NCBI GenBank assembly: GCA_947575935.1
Contig: CANPPM010000086.1
Coordinates: 1-9,799 of the forward strand
DNA from: an uncultured Butyricicoccus sp.
GTDB lineage: Bacteria; Bacillota; Clostridia; Oscillospirales; Butyricicoccaceae
DNA: 9,799 nucleotides
Reading direction: 5' to 3'
Below, one piece after another: positions 6,377-9,799 of the stretch. Position numbers and translations under genes: made by a program. The notes below the pieces were generated by a model that was not told the DNA's origin, ran no database searches, and saw only the letters and a program-made list of their open reading frames with translations. Within the stretch, counting starts at the first letter, position 1, and each line of letters starts with the position of its first letter.

Positions 6377-7812
6377 GCCTGCGCACCTCCTGTTTTTGTT
6401 TCACCGGTGATCAGGATCGTGCCATCCTGGTCCTGGAGAATTTCTTTTTGTGGGATGTTAAGCTCACGCGCTAGGATTTCGAGTACGCGGGGGCCGCAGA
6501 AACCGCCCTGACAGCGCCCCATGCCTGCGCCGGCGCGGCGTTTGACGCCGTCAATTGAGCAGGGCGGGATGGGGGAGTGGATCGCATCCACAATCTCGCC
6601 TTCCGTAATGGTTTCACAGCGGCAGATAACGCGGCCGTACAGCGGGTTTTCCTGTACAAGCGCCGCCTTTTGCTCCGGGGTGCAGCGGCGGAAACGGTTT
6701 ACCTGGCGCGTGCCGTCAAAGCCGGCGCGGGGTGAGAGAGAGAGGCCCATCGCCGCGAGCTGCTCCGCCGCATATTCCGCAATTGCGGGGGCGGCGGAGA
6801 GGCCGGGCGATTTGATGCCTGCCGCGTGCAGCACGCGGCTTGAAGAAGGAGAGATATAAAAATCGGATAAAGTCGTATTGGCGCGGACTCCCGCAAAATT
6901 CCGGATGGACTGGCGCAGGTCGACGCTGGGTACGCTCTTTTTGGAGGCGGCAGAGACTACGTCGAGTGCTGCAGCCGTGACCGCCTTGTCATCCGAGCCA
7001 TGCACCTCTTCGGCGTTGGGACCGACAATCAGGTTGCCGTGCACGGTGGGGGCGACCAGCACGCCCTTGCCTGCGGCGGAGGGGCACTGGAAAATCACAC
7101 GGCTGACCAATCCGCCGCTCGATTTGTCCAGCAGGTAATAGGCGCCGCGGCTGGGAAGGGTTTTGAACTGCGGTTCTGCGGTCATACGGAAGATAGATTC
7201 TGCGTCCACGCCCGCGCAGTTGACTACATACCGCGCCTGATAGGTTTGGCCGCCGGCAGAGATCGTACAGAAATCGTCCTGTTCCGTGATTGCTGTGACT
7301 GCGCTGCGCAGTTTGAGCTCGGCGCCGTTCCGGACGGCAACCTCGGCCTCGGCGATGCACAGTCCCCAAGGGTCGATAATGGCAGCCGAGGGGGCTAGCA
7401 GGGCGTCGGTTACCTCCGGGGAGAGCACGGGTTCCAGCGCGCGCGCCTGGTCTCCGGTCAGCATCTGCAGGCCGGGCACGCCGTTTTGCAGGCCGTTTTC
7501 GTAGATGCGGGAAAGTGTTTTGCGGTCTTCCTCGCCGAAGCCGAGCACAAGCGAACCGATGCGCTTGTATTCGACGCAAAGATCGGCGCATAGCTGCTCC
7601 ATCATGGCCGAGCCCTGTACATTGAGCTTTGCCATAAGGGTGCCGGGCTCGGGGTCATAGCCTGCGTGAACAATGGCGCTGTTTGCCTTGGTAGTGCCCA
7701 TGGCGACATCGTTCTCTCGTTCGAGAATCAGGATGCGCAGATCGCAGCGGCTGAGCCTGTACGCCAGCGACGCGCCGATGACACCGCAGCCAATTATGGC
7801 TACATCATACAT
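6373..7812 (-). CDS. FAD-dependent DAO-family dehydrogenase with C-terminal BFD-like [2Fe-2S] domain (GlpA/LhgO-like)
   Basis: A 479-residue flavoprotein. The N-terminal DAO domain starts MYDVAIIGCGVIGASLAYRL (FAD motif GCGVIG, 8-13) and contains TTKANSAIVHAGYDPEPG, typical of glycerol-3-phosphate dehydrogenase/L-2-hydroxyglutarate oxidase relatives. The C-terminus holds a BFD-like domain with cysteines 397, 399, 434 and 439 (ICRC ... GRCQGGFC), expected to bind a [2Fe-2S] cluster as in anaerobic GlpA. It probably oxidises an alpha-hydroxy compound such as glycerol-3-phosphate and passes electrons to the next subunit; the substrate is not determined by sequence. The frame is open to 8160, but the upstream residues contain the leader and promoter. 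The ATG at 7812 has AGGGAGGT about 7 bases upstream and gives the family N-terminus. It is the first gene of the three-gene redox operon. Confidence 0.9.
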   Translation of the reverse strand: MYDVAIIGCGVIGASLAYRLSRCDLRILILERENDVAMGTTKANSAIVHAGYDPEPGTLMAKLNVQGSAMMEQLCADLCVEYKRIGSLVLGFGEEDRKTLSRIYENGLQNGVPGLQMLTGDQARALEPVLSPEVTDALLAPSAAIIDPWGLCIAEAEVAVRNGAELKLRSAVTAITEQDDFCTISAGGQTYQARYVVNCAGVDAESIFRMTAEPQFKTLPSRGAYYLLDKSSGGLVSRVIFQCPSAAGKGVLVAPTVHGNLIVGPNAEEVHGSDDKAVTAAALDVVSAASKKSVPSVDLRQSIRNFAGVRANTTLSDFYISPSSSRVLHAAGIKSPGLSAAPAIAEYAAEQLAAMGLSLSPRAGFDGTRQVNRFRRCTPEQKAALVQENPLYGRVICRCETITEGEIVDAIHSPIPPCSIDGVKRRAGAGMGRCQGGFCGPRVLEILARELNIPQKEILQDQDGTILITGETKTGGAQA

Positions 7813-7843
7813 AGGTTTACCTCCCTGTCTATCCGGCGGAAAC

Positions 7844-7902
7844 AAAAAAGTCAAAGCAAACTTAACCTGCCGATAAACCGACCGGTATTCGTTACTTTGA
7901 CT
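7844..7902 (-). terminator. attenuator-like inverted repeat with T-run in the leader of the redox operon
   Basis: On the minus strand the leader contains AGTCAAAG (7902-7895), a 38-base internal region, then CTTTGACT (7856-7849) followed directly by five more T and a G. Inner TAAC/GTTA arms and ACCGGT/CGG elements could fold as a branched stem. The element lies between the promoter and the ribosome binding site, about 30 bases before the start codon. A perfect 8-base stem ending in a T-run at this place suggests a conditional terminator. Antitermination by a GlpP-type protein is known for Bacillus glpD leaders, but no such gene is in the window and the link is only an analogy. Confidence 0.5.
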
Positions 7903-7938
7903 CAAAATCTCCAAGCAAGATATGAACTTTATGTGACT

Positions 7939-7967
7939 ATTGTAGCACGGCCGGATGCAGAATGCAA
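7939..7967 (-). promoter_or_regulatory. strong sigma-A promoter of the redox operon
   Basis: On the minus strand: -35 TTGCAT (7967-7962), a 17-base spacer, and -10 TACAAT (7944-7939) preceded by TGC, an extended -10 element. Four of six (-35) and five of six (-10) bases match consensus. The transcript would start near 7932, giving a leader of about 120 bases before the ATG at 7812. The promoter sits inside the non-coding upstream part of the long open frame, which supports the shorter gene start. Confidence 0.8.
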
Positions 7968-8054
7968 GTGCGTTTCTCAGGAAATCAGGGGATTTGTGTG
8001 AAAATGGGGCAAAATCAGCGTTTATCACAAAAAGGACAATACGGCTTTGTGGAT

Positions 8055-8066
8055 TTTTCCGGAAAA
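8055..8066. repeat. 12-base perfect palindrome, possible operator
   Basis: TTTTCCGGAAAA is perfectly self-complementary and lies in the divergent region, about 90 bases upstream of the redox-operon -35 box and 146 upstream of the tetR-like -35 box. A regulator dimer could bind it, but it overlaps neither promoter, so the role is a guess. Confidence 0.35.
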
Positions 8067-8174
8067 CAGGAGTTGGCGTCCGCGGATTCTGCCGCCTGCA
8101 ATTTCTGCCTGCAGCCCCGCGGAAAACTGTTGGGTTTGCCCTACCGGCAGGCGGCTGCATAGGAGATATTTACC

Positions 8175-8200
8175 CGCACGGCGAAATCCTGCGTTTTTTT
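8175..8200 (+). terminator. terminator-like hairpin with T7 just upstream of the tetR promoter
   Basis: CGCA-c-GG (8175-8181, one bulged C) pairs with CCTGCG (8188-8193) around a 6-base loop and is followed by seven T (8194-8200). It would stop plus-strand transcription entering the tetR-like gene, yet no plus-strand gene is seen upstream in the window. The stem is short (6 pairs with a bulge), so the call is moderate at best. Confidence 0.4.
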
Positions 8201-8211
8201 GAAAAAGGGTA

Positions 8212-8240
8212 TTGTCAACCGGAAACAGGCAGTGTATAAT
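8212..8240 (+). promoter_or_regulatory. sigma-A promoter of the tetR-like gene
   Basis: TTGTCA (8212-8217), a 17-base spacer and a perfect TATAAT (8235-8240). The expected transcription start is near 8247, which leaves about 30 bases of leader before the TTG start at 8277 and rules out a TTG at 8199 as the translation start. Confidence 0.8.
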
Positions 8241-8276
8241 GAGGCATGGTCATTTATTTTGAAGGAAGTGGTTACT

Positions 8277-8891
8277 TTGGATGATACCAAAACTAAAATC
8301 ATTTCCGCAGCGATCAGGGCCGTACGGCAGTATGGGATGGAGGGGGCGCGTATCCAGAACATCAGTGATCTGGCGGGGATTTCTCCTGGGGCGCTGTACC
8401 GCTATTTTGACAGTAAGGATCAGCTGATGGTGGAATGTTTCACTTGGGTTGACCGGCAGGCGGCCTCCATTTTTGAACATTTACAGTGCAGACCTGTGAT
8501 GATGCTGACCGACCCTGTGGGAGCAGTCAAGATTTTATGGCTGCCTTATTTCCGATTCTGGGTAGCGCATCCGGATGAGACGGTGTTTTACCACCGGTTT
8601 CGGGATAGCGCGTTTTTTCCGCGGTTTGACAGAAACCGGGATGTGAGCTATTTTGATACTTTTATTGAAATGGTTCATAACTTTCAAGCGATGTTTCCCG
8701 GGCTGAAACAGATAAATCAGGATCTGTTGTGGCTGCATGTGCTGACCTCCACCGTAATGTACGCCAAATATGTTGTGGAGGGGGTGCTCCCCAACACTGA
8801 GGAGACAGAGGATACGGTGTTTCAGCTTTTGATAACCGGTGTCAGCGGCTATTTAAAACCGGGCAAACATCGAAAGAGAAAACGTGGGTAA
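8277..8891 (+). CDS. TetR/AcrR-family transcriptional regulator
   Basis: DNA-binding repressor-type protein, 204 residues, the usual family length. The N-terminal TetR domain is clear: TKIISAAIRAVRQYGMEGAR, then the helix-turn-helix at about 27-46 with ISDLAGISPGALYRYF followed by DSKDQL. The rest is the helical ligand-binding and dimerisation domain, which varies and does not reveal the effector; it is rich in aromatic residues (for example LPYFRFWVAHPDETVFYHRF). The tail is basic (GKHRKRKRG). Start: TTG at 8277 with AAGGA 10 bases upstream; an in-frame GTG at 8268 is too close to that site, and the TTG at 8199 lies upstream of the promoter. It is divergent from the redox operon and may control that operon and itself, which is inferred from position only. 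Confidence 0.9.
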   Translation: MDDTKTKIISAAIRAVRQYGMEGARIQNISDLAGISPGALYRYFDSKDQLMVECFTWVDRQAASIFEHLQCRPVMMLTDPVGAVKILWLPYFRFWVAHPDETVFYHRFRDSAFFPRFDRNRDVSYFDTFIEMVHNFQAMFPGLKQINQDLLWLHVLTSTVMYAKYVVEGVLPNTEETEDTVFQLLITGVSGYLKPGKHRKRKRG

Positions 8892-9030
8892 AAACGCAGG
8901 GCTGCCGGGAGATTCCCGCATTGCGGCGCGTCTTTATCCGTTGAGGGCGCTGGATTCTGTTGTACAGATAAAAACCGCATGGGCGGGGCCCGAGTTCTTG
9001 AAGCAGTCGCGCTTTTTCGAAGAGGGGGGA

Positions 9031-9064
9031 AGAACCGCAGGAAACGGGTTCTGTTTTGAACAGA
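9031..9064 (+). terminator. two overlapping, mutually exclusive hairpins; possible weak terminator for the tetR-like gene
   Basis: Stem A pairs AGAACC (9031-9036) with GGTTCT (9047-9052), followed by GTTTTG. Stem B pairs TCTGTT (9050-9055) with AACAGA (9059-9064) around a 3-base loop. The stems share bases 9050-9052, so only one can form fully. The T-run after stem A has four T, which is weak for an intrinsic terminator. Confidence 0.3.
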
Positions 9065-9068
9065 GGTG

Positions 9069-9082
9069 AATAAACGTTTATT
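9069..9082. repeat. 14-base perfect palindrome AATAAACGTTTATT
   Basis: A perfectly self-complementary AT-rich site 112 bases upstream of the REC-GGDEF start. The AACG at its centre can also pair with CGTT at 9085-9088 ahead of the T6 run at 9090-9095. It could be a regulator-binding site or part of a promoter-proximal structure; no matching second copy was seen in the window. Confidence 0.4.
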
Positions 9083-9193
9083 TACGTTGTTTTTTGAAAA
9101 TAATGCCCGGCAGGGGACGGTAAGCCACTGCTGCACGGGTATTTTTTGGCATACCAAAGGCCACGGGACAAAGGCGCATGAGGAGTGGACGAG

Positions 9194-9799
9194 ATGGAAA
9201 AAATGGAAAAGATATTAATTGTGGATGACAGCCGCGTACAAGCCATGCAGTTAAAATCCATTTTGGATGGAGAATATGACGTCACCGTTGTACAGACACC
9301 GGAGGATGGCCTCCGCTGTGCGGGTGAGGGCGGCTTTTCCCTGATTCTGTTGGATGTGGTGATGCCGGGGATGGACGGCTTTACATTGCTAAAAAAACTG
9401 CAGGAAGAAATTATTACGCAAAGTGTGCCGGTGATTCTGATTACCAGCCTTTCCGATACACAGAGTGAGCAGCGCGGGCTGACCTTGGGTGCGGTTGACT
9501 ATATTACAAAACCGTTCAGCCCCATGATTGTACAGGCAAGGGTTAATACGCATATCAAGCTGTATAATTACTGCAAGCAGGTAGAGCTGCAGTCCAGGAC
9601 CGATCAGTTAACGGGCGTTGCGAACCGGCGGCAGCATGACCGCTACAGTGTTATAAAATGGAAGGAGGCGGCCCGCCTCCAGGTCCCGTTCTCAATTTGT
9701 ATGTTTGATATTGACCATTTTAAATCATTCAATGATACCTTTGGGCATCCTGCTGGGGATAAGGTGATTGCCGCAACAGCCAAGACGATCTCCTCTTTT
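9194..9799 (+). CDS. response regulator-diguanylate cyclase (REC-GGDEF), 3' end outside the window
   Basis: The first 202 residues of an open frame with no stop before the edge. Residues 5-122 are a receiver domain: KILIVDDS with acidic pair D11/D12, phospho-acceptor D54 in LLDVVMPGMDG, T84 in LITS, and K106 in TKPF. After a short helical linker the GGDEF domain begins with DQLTGVANRRQHD (137-149), then the metal- and GTP-binding block FDIDHFKSFNDTFGHPAGDK. The GGEEF/GGDEF active-site signature lies beyond the edge, so catalytic competence cannot be checked. Expected role: phosphorylation-controlled synthesis of cyclic di-GMP. The ATG at 9194 has GAGGAG 8 bases upstream; an in-frame ATG at 9203 is less well placed. 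The partner histidine kinase is not in the window. Confidence 0.9.
   Translation, partial: MEKMEKILIVDDSRVQAMQLKSILDGEYDVTVVQTPEDGLRCAGEGGFSLILLDVVMPGMDGFTLLKKLQEEIITQSVPVILITSLSDTQSEQRGLTLGAVDYITKPFSPMIVQARVNTHIKLYNYCKQVELQSRTDQLTGVANRRQHDRYSVIKWKEAARLQVPFSICMFDIDHFKSFNDTFGHPAGDKVIAATAKTISSF

Larger units (their letters stand above)
7968..8211. other. non-coding divergent control region
   Basis: The starts of the redox operon and the tetR-like gene are 464 bases apart, and this is the part between the two predicted promoters. It holds a 12-base perfect palindrome (8055-8066) and a terminator-like hairpin (8175-8200). Open frames run through it on both strands, but they lack ribosome binding sites and recognisable protein features. 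I see no supported gene here; it may hold operator sites or a small RNA. Confidence 0.5.
8892..9193 (+). other. 302-base non-coding gap with several hairpins
   Basis: This stretch separates the tetR-like stop from the REC-GGDEF start. Frames in it are short and show no family features. It holds a small hairpin CGGGA/TCCCG at 8906-8918, TCTGT/ACAGA at 8956-8968, two overlapping hairpins at 9031-9064, a 14-base palindrome at 9069-9082, a T6 run at 9090-9095, and GGTAT/ATACC at 9138-9155 ahead of the ribosome binding site. I found no convincing promoter hexamer pair, although one must serve the downstream gene if it is not co-transcribed with the regulator. Confidence 0.6.

Noticed and set aside
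7813..8160. N-terminal extension of 116 residues on the DAO flavoprotein frame
   Set aside because: The segment contains the promoter and the leader hairpin, starts without a ribosome binding site, and precedes a start codon with AGGGAGGT that gives the exact family N-terminus.
7955..8239. A 94-residue plus-strand frame in the divergent region
   Set aside because: No ribosome binding site, no family features, and it runs over the T7 hairpin and the tetR promoter.
9113..9193. Resemblance of the sequence before the REC-GGDEF gene to riboswitch pieces (GCCACTG as in cobalamin elements; ACGGGACAAAGGC loosely like cyclic di-GMP elements)
   Set aside because: Only short fragments match. The remaining conserved blocks and stems of both classes are absent, so no riboswitch is called.

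Overview
The window looks like the chromosome of an anaerobic, moderately high-GC, Gram-positive Clostridia-type bacterium, plausibly a gut Oscillospiraceae/Ruminococcaceae relative; the lineage is inference. The signs are strong AGGAGG-type ribosome binding sites, consensus sigma-A-like promoters, a lipoprotein-type solute-binding protein, and a flavoprotein/flavoprotein/DUF1667 gene trio of the kind found in Clostridia and Thermotogae. All long reading frames that look real are intact. No tRNA, rRNA, insertion sequence or CRISPR array was seen.

Region 1 (1-4651, minus strand) is a peptide/nickel/opine-class ABC importer read as binding protein (3011-4564), permease DppB (1917-2852), permease DppC (1027-1911), ATPase DppD (22-1014) and the first six codons of a second ATPase (1-20). 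A promoter-like site sits at 4623-4651, and its transcript would start at or beside a GC-rich hairpin. Another large hairpin separates the binding-protein gene from the permeases, an arrangement that usually lets the binding protein be made in excess.

Region 2 (4752-7967, minus strand) is a tightly coupled three-gene redox operon. It encodes a DAO-fold FAD dehydrogenase with a C-terminal BFD-like [2Fe-2S] domain (GlpA/LhgO-like), a two-Rossmann-fold pyridine-nucleotide flavoprotein, and a small DUF1667 protein with a CxxCxxxC...C cluster. Both junctions are ATGA overlaps, so the three products probably form one complex that passes electrons from a hydroxy-acid or glycerol-3-phosphate-like substrate to a second carrier. 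A very good extended -10 promoter lies 130-150 bases upstream, and the leader carries an inverted repeat followed by a T-run, which suggests transcription attenuation.

Region 3 (7968-8891) is a divergent control region plus a plus-strand TetR-family regulator (TTG start at 8277, promoter 8212-8240). The regulator is a reasonable candidate to control the redox operon, itself, or both.

Region 4 (8892-9799, plus strand) is a 302-base non-coding gap with several hairpins and a 14-base palindrome, then the start of a response regulator-diguanylate cyclase (REC-GGDEF) gene cut by the window edge. The most interesting material is the redox trio with its unexplained third subunit and its attenuator-like leader. 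No wholly unknown gene system was found.
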